Below, piece after piece: positions 14,470-22,595 of a stretch of 25,782 bases of DNA. Every line of letters begins with the position of its first letter. Within the stretch, counting starts at the first letter, position 1. This DNA is from UBA12481 sp012523435. Lineage in GTDB: Bacteria > Bacteroidota > Bacteroidia > Bacteroidales > UBA12481. Position numbers and translations under genes: made by a program. The DNA lies in assembly GCA_028686135.1 (NCBI GenBank), contig JAQUCP010000027.1, positions 1 through 25,782 of the forward strand. Reading direction: 5' to 3'. Below the pieces are notes generated by a model. It saw only the letters and a program-made list of their open reading frames with translations. It was not told where the DNA came from and did not search any database.

Positions 14470-15396
14470 ATGGCAGGTCAGCAGGTTGAATCCGATGGGT
14501 TACCGCAAGTATCGGGAAAACCCCGGATGAAAAACGGGAAATGGTTGAATATTATTTTGATAGCAGCGATCGTGTTGCTGGCAGCAGGTATCGTGTACCT
14601 GCTCATCACCATGAATCAGGAGCGGAAGGAGACGGAGGAGATGCGCGTCGCGCTGGAGATGCAGAAGGAGAATCTCACGCGCGAACTGACGGATCTCTAT
14701 TCTCGCTATGATGAGCTAAACACCCAGAACGATAGCATGAATTCGGTGCTCGACCGTGAGAAGCAGAAGATCCAGGAGCTCCTGCAGATCAAAGCTTCTA
14801 ATGCCCGCAAAATCCAGATCTACGAAAAAGAACTCGGAACCCTCCGCGAAGCCCTCAAGTCGTTCATCGTCCAGGTGGATTCCCTGAATCAGGCCAACTT
14901 GCGCTTGCGCGCTGAAAATCAGGAGGTTAAGCAGCGTTTCGATGAGGCCCGGAATATTAACCGTCAATTGGAAGATCAGAATAAAAACCTGACCGACAAG
15001 GTAGAGCAGGCTGCGGTGATCAAGGCAGTGAATATCATCGCAGAGCCCATATCCGATAATGGCACGGTACAAAAACGGCTCCGCCGCGCCACCAAAATCC
15101 GCGTATGCTTTACCCTCAGCGATAATCCGGTGGCCAAACGGGGGCTGAAAAAGGTCTATCTGCGCATCAGCAACCCGAACGAACGTATCATGGTGAAATC
15201 CGGGACCAGCACCTTTAAACTCGATGGCACGGATATCCCCTATTCCGCGATGCGTGAGCTGGAGTACGAGGGCGACGCCCTGGAGGCCTGCATCTACTAC
15301 GATGCTGAGGAGGGTGAAATTATCGCCGGAACGTACTACATCGACCTCTACCTCGAGGGTGGCCTAATCGGCACCACGAGTTTCAGTCTGCAGTAA
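14470..15396 (+). CDS. Membrane-anchored coiled-coil protein, function unknown
   Basis: 308 residues. A short polar N-terminus is followed by one membrane segment (about residues 26-47, WLNIILIAAIVLLAAGIVYL). A long charged heptad-like coiled coil runs from about 48 to 185, rich in E, K, Q, N and L. A globular, probably beta-rich C-terminal domain (about 186-308) contains IRVCFTLSDNP, KKVYLRISNP and GTYYIDLYLEGG. The topology suggests an inner-membrane anchor with coil and head on the outside, but there is no cleavable signal. The family is not recognised; similar anchored coiled-coil proteins are common in Bacteroidota without known function. The start is fixed by a strong AAGGAG site. It is divergent from the lipoprotein gene and converges with the transporter gene. 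Confidence 0.75.
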   Translation: MAGQQVESDGLPQVSGKPRMKNGKWLNIILIAAIVLLAAGIVYLLITMNQERKETEEMRVALEMQKENLTRELTDLYSRYDELNTQNDSMNSVLDREKQKIQELLQIKASNARKIQIYEKELGTLREALKSFIVQVDSLNQANLRLRAENQEVKQRFDEARNINRQLEDQNKNLTDKVEQAAVIKAVNIIAEPISDNGTVQKRLRRATKIRVCFTLSDNPVAKRGLKKVYLRISNPNERIMVKSGTSTFKLDGTDIPYSAMRELEYEGDALEACIYYDAEEGEIIAGTYYIDLYLEGGLIGTTSFSLQ

Positions 15397-15436
15397 AGTT
15401 TCGGATTTCCTGGAACCCCAAGAATATTCCTGATAA

Positions 15437-17095
15437 TCAAAGGAATAGTAATACCAGGATTTGCGCTACCAACACACGTAAAAACATTACCAATGGATAA
15501 ACCGTGGCATAGGCGGTTGACTGTGCCTGTCCTGGTGATATGGAGTTAGCAAATTCAAGGGCAGGCGGGTCGGTCATCGACCCGGCCAGCAATCCGCAGA
15601 TGGTGAGGTAGTTCATTTTCATCAGGCTGGCGATAATCCCGATAATCAGGATGGGTAACAAGGTGATGACGGCCCCATAAGCCATCCAGACATACCCTCC
15701 GTTGACAATGGTTTCGACAAAGGTCCCGCCGGATGACAGGCCTACACAGGCAAGAAACAACACGATCCCGAGTTCGCGGATAAAGAGGTTGGCTCCTGGC
15801 GTCATGAAAAAATCGAGTTTCCCAATGCGCCCCTTATAACCTAAAAACAGCGCCACCAGCAGCGGGCCACCCGCTAATCCCAGTTTCGCTGGTGCTGGTA
15901 ACCCCGGAATCGAAAGGGGAATACTTCCAATGAGCACCCCGGCGAGAATACCAATCAGGATGGGAATGATATTCGGATGAGCAAGCTCCGTCATTGAATT
16001 CCCAAGCAGGGCTGCAACTTTATTCAGGGCTGATCGTTCGCCAACGATCCTCACGGTATCGCCAAATTCTATCGTATCCTCCTCCCCGGGCATGATTTCC
16101 ATGCCGGCACGAAAAATCCGGGTAACATTTACCGGGAAACTACGCGAAAGCCCGATTTGCTTGATGGTTTTGCCAGCCATGCTTTTGTTGGTAAACACTA
16201 CATGCCGCATCCCCAATTTATCGGTTACTTCCAGTTCGCCGGTATCTTTTAACGGTCCAACTTTTAGTTCGAGACTGGGGAAATGAGATTCACTTGAAAC
16301 GCCATAAAGCATGTCGTTTTCCCGAATAACTTCCTCATCTGTAGGCATAAAGAATTCTCCATCGCGCCACATCCTCGAAAGCACAAATTCGCCCTCCAGC
16401 GATGCTTTCATGAACGTAATATTCTTCCCGATCAAAGTAGGGTTGATCACTTTCATGTTAATGGCCGAGAGCTTACCTCTTACGCCCGCCACTTCTGAAT
16501 GATACTTTTCGGATTCGCTTTTAACCGATATTTTAAAGATGAATCGCAGCAGTAACATGGTCAGGATTATTCCGATAATGCCGAAAGGGTAGGCAACCGC
16601 ATAGCCCGTAGCTGTAGCATGTATCAGGTCGGGTTGATTGGCAATTTGCTCTGTGATAACCTGTTGCGCTGCTCCCAGACTAGGGGTGTTGGTTACGGCA
16701 CCGCATAAAATTCCTGCAATAACCGGAGTGGGCAAGTCGTAGATCACCTTAATTGCAGCGGCAGTTAAAACGCCTAAAACCACAATCCCGGTTGCCAGGA
16801 GATTCATTTTCAGACCATTGTTTCGCAATGAGGGCAAAAACCGGGGGCCCACTTCGAGTCCGATGGAATAGACAAACAGGATCAATCCGAATTCTTTAAC
16901 AAATTGTAAGGTCCCGGCATCGGGATGTGCCCCTAAATGTCCTAATAGCAGTCCGGCGAATAGCACCCCCGCGATACCCAGTTTGATTTTGAAAATGGCA
17001 ATCTTCCCGAGTAATATGCCGGATATTCCGGCCAGACTCAGGAAGATCAAGGTGGAAGCCACACTAGTTTGGCTAAATATGTTGATGATGTTCAT
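15437..17095 (-). CDS. AspT/YidE/YbjL-family transporter with two RCK_C domains
   Basis: About 552 residues. The ATG at 17095 is preferred; a TTG two codons upstream (17101) is possible. There are two hydrophobic halves of about five or six membrane segments each, with a soluble middle. The halves repeat a motif, GAVTNTPSLGAAQQ in the first and GSMTDPPALEFAN in the second, each followed by a Tyr-containing helix ending in YP. This is the AspT/YidE/YbjL internal duplication. The central part holds two TrkA_C/RCK_C-like domains (INPTLIGKNITFMKAS and NKSMAGKTIKQIGLSR with VRIVGERSAL), usually regulatory ligand-binding modules. The family includes the aspartate:alanine exchanger AspT, but substrate cannot be inferred here. 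Transcribed alone; a dyad lies about 47 bases upstream. Confidence 0.88.
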   Translation of the reverse strand: MNIINIFSQTSVASTLIFLSLAGISGILLGKIAIFKIKLGIAGVLFAGLLLGHLGAHPDAGTLQFVKEFGLILFVYSIGLEVGPRFLPSLRNNGLKMNLLATGIVVLGVLTAAAIKVIYDLPTPVIAGILCGAVTNTPSLGAAQQVITEQIANQPDLIHATATGYAVAYPFGIIGIILTMLLLRFIFKISVKSESEKYHSEVAGVRGKLSAINMKVINPTLIGKNITFMKASLEGEFVLSRMWRDGEFFMPTDEEVIRENDMLYGVSSESHFPSLELKVGPLKDTGELEVTDKLGMRHVVFTNKSMAGKTIKQIGLSRSFPVNVTRIFRAGMEIMPGEEDTIEFGDTVRIVGERSALNKVAALLGNSMTELAHPNIIPILIGILAGVLIGSIPLSIPGLPAPAKLGLAGGPLLVALFLGYKGRIGKLDFFMTPGANLFIRELGIVLFLACVGLSSGGTFVETIVNGGYVWMAYGAVITLLPILIIGIIASLMKMNYLTICGLLAGSMTDPPALEFANSISPGQAQSTAYATVYPLVMFLRVLVAQILVLLFL

Positions 17096-17141
17096 AATCA
17101 ACTAATTGAAGCAGATAACAGACCGAAAGACCCATCCTGCT

Positions 17142-17160
17142 GATCACATCTGATGCGATC
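17142..17160. promoter_or_regulatory. Dyad upstream of transporter gene
   Basis: GATCACATC and GATGCGATC form 9-base inverted arms with one mismatch and a one-base centre. The dyad lies 46-65 bases before the transporter start. It could be an operator, but no regulator is known. Confidence 0.25.
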
Positions 17161-17193
17161 CATGATAACGAAAATTATCGAAAAATACGTAAT

Positions 17194-17832
17194 CTAAATA
17201 GTTCTGAGGACTTTACGATGAAACAGGAGCACCCAGAATACGCCTGTGGTGATCGCTGCATCGGCCAGGTTGAATACCGGCCTAAAGAAAAGAAACGACT
17301 CCCCGCCCCAGAAAGGAAACCAGGAGGGCCAGGTGCCGCGGATGATCGGGAAATAGAACATATCTACCACTTTCCCCTGCAAGAACGGCGCATAGCCGCC
17401 CTCCGCCGGAAACATGGTGGCCACCCCGCTCCCCTCAACCATATAGTCGGCAAAGGTGGATTCGGAGAAGATCAGTCCGTAAAACGCTGAGTCAATGATG
17501 TTTCCAGCGGCCCCGGCCGTTATCAATCCTAGCGCCAGAATAAACCCAATTGGCGCTTCGCGCTTGATCATCAGATGAATAAAATATCCCAGCGCCGATA
17601 CCGCCACCAGCCTGAACAGCGTCAGCGCAATCTTACCTGTCACCCCGCCCAACGCATAGCCAAACGCCATCCCGTTGTTCTCAATAAAATGAATGATGAA
17701 CCAGTTGCCTAATACCGGAATGCTCTCACCTAACGCCATGTTCGTTTTCACAACGATCTTAATCGCCTGATCTATAATCAGAACGGCGAGGATGAGGGCG
17801 GTGACGTAGAGGTTTTGGCGTCGGGGAAGCAT
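17194..17832 (-). CDS. lspA: Lipoprotein signal peptidase (signal peptidase II)
   Basis: 212 residues from the ATG at 17832. An open frame runs further upstream into the assembly gap, but MLPRRQNLYV followed by the first membrane helix is the natural start. It is an inner-membrane aspartyl protease that removes signal peptides from diacylglyceryl-modified prolipoproteins. Four membrane segments are present. The catalytic aspartates are visible as NIID (Asp114) and FNLAD (Asp191), with the conserved ENNGMAFG (51-58). The loop between the catalytic helices is long (about 118-156), as is usual for Bacteroidota LspA. It follows ileS and dksA on the same strand, the common order in this phylum, but the space to dksA contains the N gap. 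Confidence 0.93.
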   Translation of the reverse strand: MLPRRQNLYVTALILAVLIIDQAIKIVVKTNMALGESIPVLGNWFIIHFIENNGMAFGYALGGVTGKIALTLFRLVAVSALGYFIHLMIKREAPIGFILALGLITAGAAGNIIDSAFYGLIFSESTFADYMVEGSGVATMFPAEGGYAPFLQGKVVDMFYFPIIRGTWPSWFPFWGGESFLFFRPVFNLADAAITTGVFWVLLFHRKVLRTI

Positions 17833-17842
17833 GGTTGTTATT

Positions 17843-17866
17843 GTTGTCGGGTTATCAGGTTGTCCG
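17843..17866. repeat. Imperfect octamer repeats, left of gap
   Basis: Three successive 8-base units read GTTGTCGG, GTTATCAG and GTTGTCCG. They run up to a perfect hairpin and then to the assembly gap. Confidence 0.6.
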
Positions 17867-17882
17867 CTTCGCTGCGCGAAGC
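17866..17882. repeat. Perfect inverted repeat beside the gap
   Basis: GCTTCGC and GCGAAGC pair perfectly around TGC, followed by TGTTGTC and then the N run. With the flanking octamers this looks like part of an intergenic repeat element. Confidence 0.6.
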
Positions 17883-17889
17883 TGTTGTC

Positions 17890-17989
17890 NNNNNNNNNNN
17901 NNNNNNNNNNNNNNNNNNNNNNNNNNNNNNNNNNNNNNNNNNNNNNNNNNNNNNNNNNNNNNNNNNNNNNNNNNNNNNNNNNNNNNNNN
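17890..17989. other. Assembly gap (100 N)
   Basis: Exactly 100 N, the conventional placeholder for a gap of unknown size. It falls between dksA and lspA, and any reading frame across it is meaningless. Confidence 0.98.
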
Positions 17990-18005
17990 GACAACTTGAC
18001 AACTT
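17990..18005. repeat. Tandem GACAACTT repeat, right of gap
   Basis: Two exact GACAACTT units adjoin the gap. Their core GACAAC is the inverse of the GTTGTC core to the left of the gap, so the two sides form inverted arms. Confidence 0.65.
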
Positions 18006-18017
18006 GCCAACCTCCTC

Positions 18018-18395
18018 CTACTTCTGCATATTCTTTGCCTCAATACTCAGTGTAGCATGGGGAACGGCGCGGAGGCGTTCTTTGGAGATCAGTTTGCCGG
18101 TGACACGACAGACGCCGTAGGTTTTGTTCTCGACCCGCACGAGCGCTGCCTGCAAGTGCTGAATAAACTGGGCCTGGCGCTGTGCCAGCTTCCCAACTTC
18201 TTCGCGCGAGAGTACGGTGGCCCCTTCCTCCAAGACTTTGAAGGTGGGCGATGTATCTTGTGTGTCGTTGCCGTCCTGGTTGGCAAGCGTCTTCTTGAGC
18301 AGGTCGAAATCGTTTCTCGCCTTCTCAAGCTTGGCCAAAATTAGTTCTTTAAATTCAGCCAATTCTTCATCCGAATATCTGGTCTTCGTGGTCAT
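18018..18395 (-). CDS. DksA/TraR-family regulator with degenerate zinc finger
   Basis: 125 residues from the ATG at 18395, chosen because AGAGGTGATC gives a good ribosome site. A longer start at 18422 would overlap the likely -7 box. An N-terminal coiled-coil region (about 8-90) is followed by the DksA-type C-terminal region YGVCRVTGKLISKERLRAVPHA and the helix TLSIEAKNMQK. Only one cysteine (Cys96) is present, so the four-Cys zinc site of classical DksA is absent. DksA proteins bind RNA polymerase in the secondary channel and tune stringent-response promoters. A similar role is likely but not proven for this zinc-less form. It lies 47 bases after ileS, with its own candidate -7 box, and upstream of lspA. 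Confidence 0.88.
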   Translation of the reverse strand: MTTKTRYSDEELAEFKELILAKLEKARNDFDLLKKTLANQDGNDTQDTSPTFKVLEEGATVLSREEVGKLAQRQAQFIQHLQAALVRVENKTYGVCRVTGKLISKERLRAVPHATLSIEAKNMQK

Positions 18396-18419
18396 GATCA
18401 CCTCTTTTTCGAAATATAA

Positions 18420-18427
18420 CAAATATA
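18420..18427 (-). promoter_or_regulatory. -7 box for dksA-like gene
   Basis: On the minus strand this reads TATATTTG, an exact TAnnTTTG, about 24 bases before the dksA ATG in the 47-base space after ileS. No clear -33 box. Confidence 0.45.
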
Positions 18428-18442
18428 CCCATATAACAAAGC

Positions 18443-21400
18443 CTATAAACGGCTAATCGCGATGATTGTTTTCAAGTCATCATCTAAATCAATCTCTTTT
18501 GCCGTTTCTCCGTCAACCTTTTCCGCCAATTCTACGGTTCCGGCAAGTGTTTGATTGCCGATATATTCGCGAAAATGATTGATAGCTAGATCTATAGCTG
18601 GATGGCTCTGAATCTTCACGCTGATCTTATCGGTGACATCAAAGCCGCTATCTTTTCGTAAATTCTGGATCCGATTGATCAGCTCCCGCGCGATGCCCTC
18701 CTCCCGGAGCTCCTCCGTAAGGGTGATATCTAACGCCACCGTCACCGGACCGTCACTCGCCACCAGCCAGCCTGGAATATCTTCGGAGTGGATCTCTACT
18801 TCTTCCAACATCAGCTCCGCTGGCCCTTTCGAGAGATGCACCGTCAACACCCCAGCCCGCTCAATCTGCGCGATATCGTCCTGCGTCAGGGTCGCAATCG
18901 TGGCGCTGACCTCTTTCATCAGCTTACCATATTTCTTGCCTAAGAGCTTGAAATTTGGCTTGATACTCTTGATTAAAATATCTGCGGCGTCGTCTAAGTA
19001 GTTGATTTCCTTGATATTAATCTCTGTCTTGATGATGTCTTCCACCGCACGAACCTGCCGCCCAAAGTCGGGGTTGAGCACGGGAACCATGATGCGCTGC
19101 AGCGGCTGCCGCACCTTGATGTTCACCTTCCGCCTGAGTCCTAACACCATTGATGAGATGGTCTGCGCTAACTGCATCCGCTGCTCGAGATCGGCATCTA
19201 CAAAGCCGGGATCAGATTCGGGAAAATCGGTGAGATGAACGGATTCGGCGGTATCCCGACCGGTTCCAGCGTTGAGATCTTGCCACATACGATCCATGTA
19301 GAAAGGTGCCATCGGGGCAGCCAGACGGGCAATGGTATCCAGACAGGTGTAGAGGGTCTGATAGGCCGAGAGCTTGTCGAGGCCCTTCTCCCCGCCCCAG
19401 AAACGCTTGCGACTCAGCCGCACATACCAGTTGCTGAGATTCTCTACCACAAAGTCCTGGATGGCGCGACCGGCACGGGTGGGTGAATAGTCGGCCAGCT
19501 CCGTGTCAACCGTCCGGATCAGCGTGTGCAAGAGCGACAGAATCCAGCGATCCAGCTCGGGCCGCTCAGCTAACGGAATCTCAGGCTCCGAATAGTCGAA
19601 GCCGTCAATGTTGGCGTACAAACTGAAGAATGCATAGGTGTTGTATAACGTGCCGAAGAATTTGCGGCGAACTTCCTCTACACCCCCAACATCAAATTTG
19701 AGGTTGTCCCACGGTGGCGCATTGGTCAACATGTACCATCGTACCGGATCAGCTCCGTATTCGTTGATCACCGCAAAGGGATCAACAGAGTTGCCTAACC
19801 GCTTCGACATCTTATTGCCCTCTTTGTCTAGCACTAAACCGTTGGATATCAGGTTTTTAAAAGACACAGAATCCATCAGCATCACGGCAATGGCGTGCAG
19901 GGTAAAGAACCATCCGCGGGTTTGATCAACCCCCTCGGCGATGAAATCGGCCGGGAACCAATGCTGCAATTCATCTTGATTTTCAAAGGGATAGTGGAGC
20001 TGGGCGAAGGGCATCGCGCCGGAGTCGAACCAGACATCAATGAGATCGGGCTCACGCATCATCCGCCTCCCGCTGTCCGAGACGAGAATGATCTCATCGA
20101 CAAACGGCCGGTGCAGGTCGAGCTGACCGTAGTTTTCATCGCTGAAGTCGCCCTCGGCAAATTTTCCAAGGGGGTTATTGGCCATCATTCCGGCCTTGAC
20201 AGATCGGTCGATCTCGGTCTTCAGCTCGGCTACCGAACCGATGCATTTACGCTCCTGACCGTCCTCGGTGACCCAGATCGGCAGGGGCGTGCCCCAGTAG
20301 CGCGACCGTGAGAGGTTCCAATCGACGAGGTTCTCGAGCCAGTTGCCAAAACGGCCAGTCCCGGTGCTCTCCGGTTTCCAGTTGATGGTGCGGTTGAGCT
20401 CTATCAGCCGGTCTTTGACTGCCGTAGTCCGGATAAACCAGCTGTCGAGCGGATAATATAACACCGGCTTGTCGGTTCGCCAGCAGTGTGGATAACTATG
20501 CACATGCTTCTCAATGCGGAAGGCATTGCCCTTCAGCTTGAGCATCACGGCAAGATCTACATCGATCGATTCGGTGGTGGTACCAAATTTATCATCATAT
20601 TCCACCTTCACATATCGACCGGCGAAAGGAAGATAGGAATCGTAGTTAACATATTCTTTAACAAAGGATTCCGATAGGTTTTCTATCGGGAAAAAGCGCC
20701 CCTTGCGATCCACCAGCGGCTGATTTTTGCCTTCAGCATCCACCACCAGCAGCGGAGCAATGCCCGACTGTTTGCCTACGCGGGCGTCATCGGCTCCAAA
20801 GGTGGGGGCGATATGAACAATTCCGGTACCGTCTTCAGTGGTGACAAAATCCCCCGTGATCACGCGGAAGGCATCGCCCTCCGGCTTGACCCAATCGATC
20901 AGCTGCTTGTAGCGCATGCCCTCTAGGTCTTTCCCGGTGAATTCAGCTTCTACCTGGTACGGAATTTTTTTATCGCCCGATTGATACTTGGCTACGTCAA
21001 CACCCTCCATGGAAGGATCAAAGTAGCTTGGTATCAAATCTTTAGCGAGGATCACGCGGATGGGATCGCCGGTGTAGGGGTTGAGCGTGAGCACTTTCAC
21101 ATACCGGATATCCGGCCCGACACACAGCGCGGTGTTCGAGGGGAGGGTCCAGGGTGTGGTGGTCCAAGCCATGAAGTAGGTCAAGGGTGCATCAGGGTTG
21201 GTGTCTTGTTTGGTATCAACCTCAAAGAGTGCTGTGGCCGTGGTGTCTTTCACATCGCGATAGCATCCGGGCTGGTTGAGCTCGTGGGAGCTGAGGCCGG
21301 TGCCGGCAGCGGGAGAGAAGGGCTGAATAGTGTATCCTTTGTAGAGTAACCCCTTGTCGTACAGTTGCTTAAGAATCCACCAGAGGGTTTCGATGTAACG

Positions 21401-21865
21401 ATTGTCGTACGTGATATAGGGATGATCCATATCGACCCAGTAGCCGAGCTTATCGGTGAGTTCTTCCCACACATCGGTATATTTCATCACCTCGCGGCGG
21501 CAGGCGTCGTTAAATTCCGAGATGCTGACGCTTTTCCCGATGTCATCTTTGGTGATGCCGAGCATCTTCTCCACGCCCAGCTCCACGGGTAAACCGTGGG
21601 TGTCCCATCCGGCTTTGCGGCGCACGCGGAAGCCTTTCTGCGTCTTGTAACGGCAGAAGAGGTCTTTGATCGTGCGAGCCATAACATGATGAATGCCAGG
21701 CATTCCGTTGGCCGACGGGGGACCTTCGTAAAATCTAAAATCGGGCGAACCTTCACGGAGCTCCACACTCTTGCGGAACATGTCGCGTTGAACCCACTGC
21801 TCCATCACCTCCAGGTTGACCTTCGACAGATCGAGCTGCCTGTATTCAGGAAAGCGCTTATTCAC
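18443..21865 (-). CDS. ileS: Isoleucyl-tRNA synthetase, type 2
   Basis: 1140 residues with a GTG start (21865-21863) leading into MNKRFPEYRQLDLSKVN, the usual start for this group. It charges tRNA-Ile with isoleucine in the cytoplasm. The class I signature is GIHH at residues 57-60 (PSANGMPGIHHVMART) rather than the normal HxGH. KMSKR is present at 685-689. The editing domain has TTTPWTLPSNTAL (235-247) and GTGIVHIAPTFGADD (346-360), and the synthesis site has DTHGLPVE near 88-95. Length and C-terminal form, which lacks the terminal zinc-finger Cys cluster of type 1 enzymes, indicate the eukaryote-like IleRS2 group. A full consensus promoter lies upstream. It heads ileS-dksA-lspA. Confidence 0.95.
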   Translation of the reverse strand: MNKRFPEYRQLDLSKVNLEVMEQWVQRDMFRKSVELREGSPDFRFYEGPPSANGMPGIHHVMARTIKDLFCRYKTQKGFRVRRKAGWDTHGLPVELGVEKMLGITKDDIGKSVSISEFNDACRREVMKYTDVWEELTDKLGYWVDMDHPYITYDNRYIETLWWILKQLYDKGLLYKGYTIQPFSPAAGTGLSSHELNQPGCYRDVKDTTATALFEVDTKQDTNPDAPLTYFMAWTTTPWTLPSNTALCVGPDIRYVKVLTLNPYTGDPIRVILAKDLIPSYFDPSMEGVDVAKYQSGDKKIPYQVEAEFTGKDLEGMRYKQLIDWVKPEGDAFRVITGDFVTTEDGTGIVHIAPTFGADDARVGKQSGIAPLLVVDAEGKNQPLVDRKGRFFPIENLSESFVKEYVNYDSYLPFAGRYVKVEYDDKFGTTTESIDVDLAVMLKLKGNAFRIEKHVHSYPHCWRTDKPVLYYPLDSWFIRTTAVKDRLIELNRTINWKPESTGTGRFGNWLENLVDWNLSRSRYWGTPLPIWVTEDGQERKCIGSVAELKTEIDRSVKAGMMANNPLGKFAEGDFSDENYGQLDLHRPFVDEIILVSDSGRRMMREPDLIDVWFDSGAMPFAQLHYPFENQDELQHWFPADFIAEGVDQTRGWFFTLHAIAVMLMDSVSFKNLISNGLVLDKEGNKMSKRLGNSVDPFAVINEYGADPVRWYMLTNAPPWDNLKFDVGGVEEVRRKFFGTLYNTYAFFSLYANIDGFDYSEPEIPLAERPELDRWILSLLHTLIRTVDTELADYSPTRAGRAIQDFVVENLSNWYVRLSRKRFWGGEKGLDKLSAYQTLYTCLDTIARLAAPMAPFYMDRMWQDLNAGTGRDTAESVHLTDFPESDPGFVDADLEQRMQLAQTISSMVLGLRRKVNIKVRQPLQRIMVPVLNPDFGRQVRAVEDIIKTEINIKEINYLDDAADILIKSIKPNFKLLGKKYGKLMKEVSATIATLTQDDIAQIERAGVLTVHLSKGPAELMLEEVEIHSEDIPGWLVASDGPVTVALDITLTEELREEGIARELINRIQNLRKDSGFDVTDKISVKIQSHPAIDLAINHFREYIGNQTLAGTVELAEKVDGETAKEIDLDDDLKTIIAISRL

Positions 21866-21892
21866 AATATATCAGGGTATTAAAAAAACGCA

Positions 21893-21924
21893 CAAATATA
21901 GGGAGTTCCACCATAAAAGGCAAA
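21893..21924 (-). promoter_or_regulatory. Consensus promoter of ileS
   Basis: On the minus strand TTTG (21924-21921), a 20-base spacer and TATATTTG (21900-21893) match the Bacteroidota primary sigma consensus. The start site would be near 21886, about 20 bases before the GTG. Confidence 0.7.
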
Positions 21925-21945
21925 GGGCGTTTACGGATCTTTTCC

Positions 21946-21953
21946 GATATTTG
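21946..21953 (+). promoter_or_regulatory. Possible -7 box for ribE
   Basis: GATATTTG has one mismatch to TAnnTTTG and ends 24 bases before the ribE ATG. No -33 box is evident. Confidence 0.3.
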
Positions 21954-21977
21954 GGGCGAACACAAAACTGAGAGATT

Positions 21978-22580
21978 ATGTTTTCAGGAATTATTGAAGA
22001 GACGGCCCGGGTGGTCAAGATTGAAAAGGAGGATGAGAATATCCACCTGACGCTCTCCTGCTCTTTTACCCATGAGCTAAAGATCGACCAGAGCGTATCC
22101 CATAACGGAGTGTGCCTCACCGTGGTAAAGAAAGAGGGCAATACCTATACCGTGACAGCTATCCGTGAGACGCTGGAAAAATCAAACCTCGGCCTGCTAC
22201 AAGTCGGCGACGAGGTGAATCTTGAACGCAGTATGCGGGTGGATGGCCTGCTCGATGGACATATCGTGCAGGGGCACGTTGACCAGACTGCCGTGTGCAC
22301 TTCCGTGGAGGAAGCCGATGGCAGTTGGTACTATACGTTTGAATTTGAGCCGGTTGTGGATCAACCCGGCTATATCGTGGTGGAGAAAGGATCGGTCTGT
22401 GTCAACGGCGTCAGCCTGACCGTCGTGAATGCCCGCGACACAAGTTTCCAAGTCGCGATCATCCCCTTCACCTGGCAAGTCACCAATTTCCATGATATCA
22501 AGCCCGGCTCGGTCGTCAACCTCGAGTTCGACATCCTCGGGAAATATATCGCCCGCATCATGGCCCGGATGGCAAACTAG
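21978..22580 (+). CDS. ribE: Riboflavin synthase, alpha subunit
   Basis: 200 residues, the normal length. It converts two 6,7-dimethyl-8-ribityllumazine molecules to riboflavin, the last step of the pathway, in the cytoplasm. The start MFSGIIEETA is the family signature. Two lumazine-binding repeats are visible: residues about 1-96 with HNGVCLTVV, and about 97-200 with VNGVSLTVV. GHIVQGHVDQ sits at the junction and a C-terminal helix ends IARIMARMAN. It is transcribed alone, divergent from ileS, and converges on the small outer-membrane protein gene with 15 bases between stops. Confidence 0.95.
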   Translation: MFSGIIEETARVVKIEKEDENIHLTLSCSFTHELKIDQSVSHNGVCLTVVKKEGNTYTVTAIRETLEKSNLGLLQVGDEVNLERSMRVDGLLDGHIVQGHVDQTAVCTSVEEADGSWYYTFEFEPVVDQPGYIVVEKGSVCVNGVSLTVVNARDTSFQVAIIPFTWQVTNFHDIKPGSVVNLEFDILGKYIARIMARMAN

Positions 22581-22595
22581 TCTTTACACTAGATT

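Noticed and set aside
15426..15446. ATTCCT/AGGAAT hairpin between convergent genes as a terminator
   Set aside because: Six weak pairs, a 9-base loop, overlap with the transporter coding end, and no T tract.
17164..17179. GATAACGAAAATTATC palindrome after lspA as a terminator
   Set aside because: The stem is only 5 AT-rich pairs and no T tract follows in the lspA direction.
17815..18120. Frames running through the N gap on both strands
   Set aside because: They cross unknown sequence; gap length is a placeholder, so the frame has no meaning.
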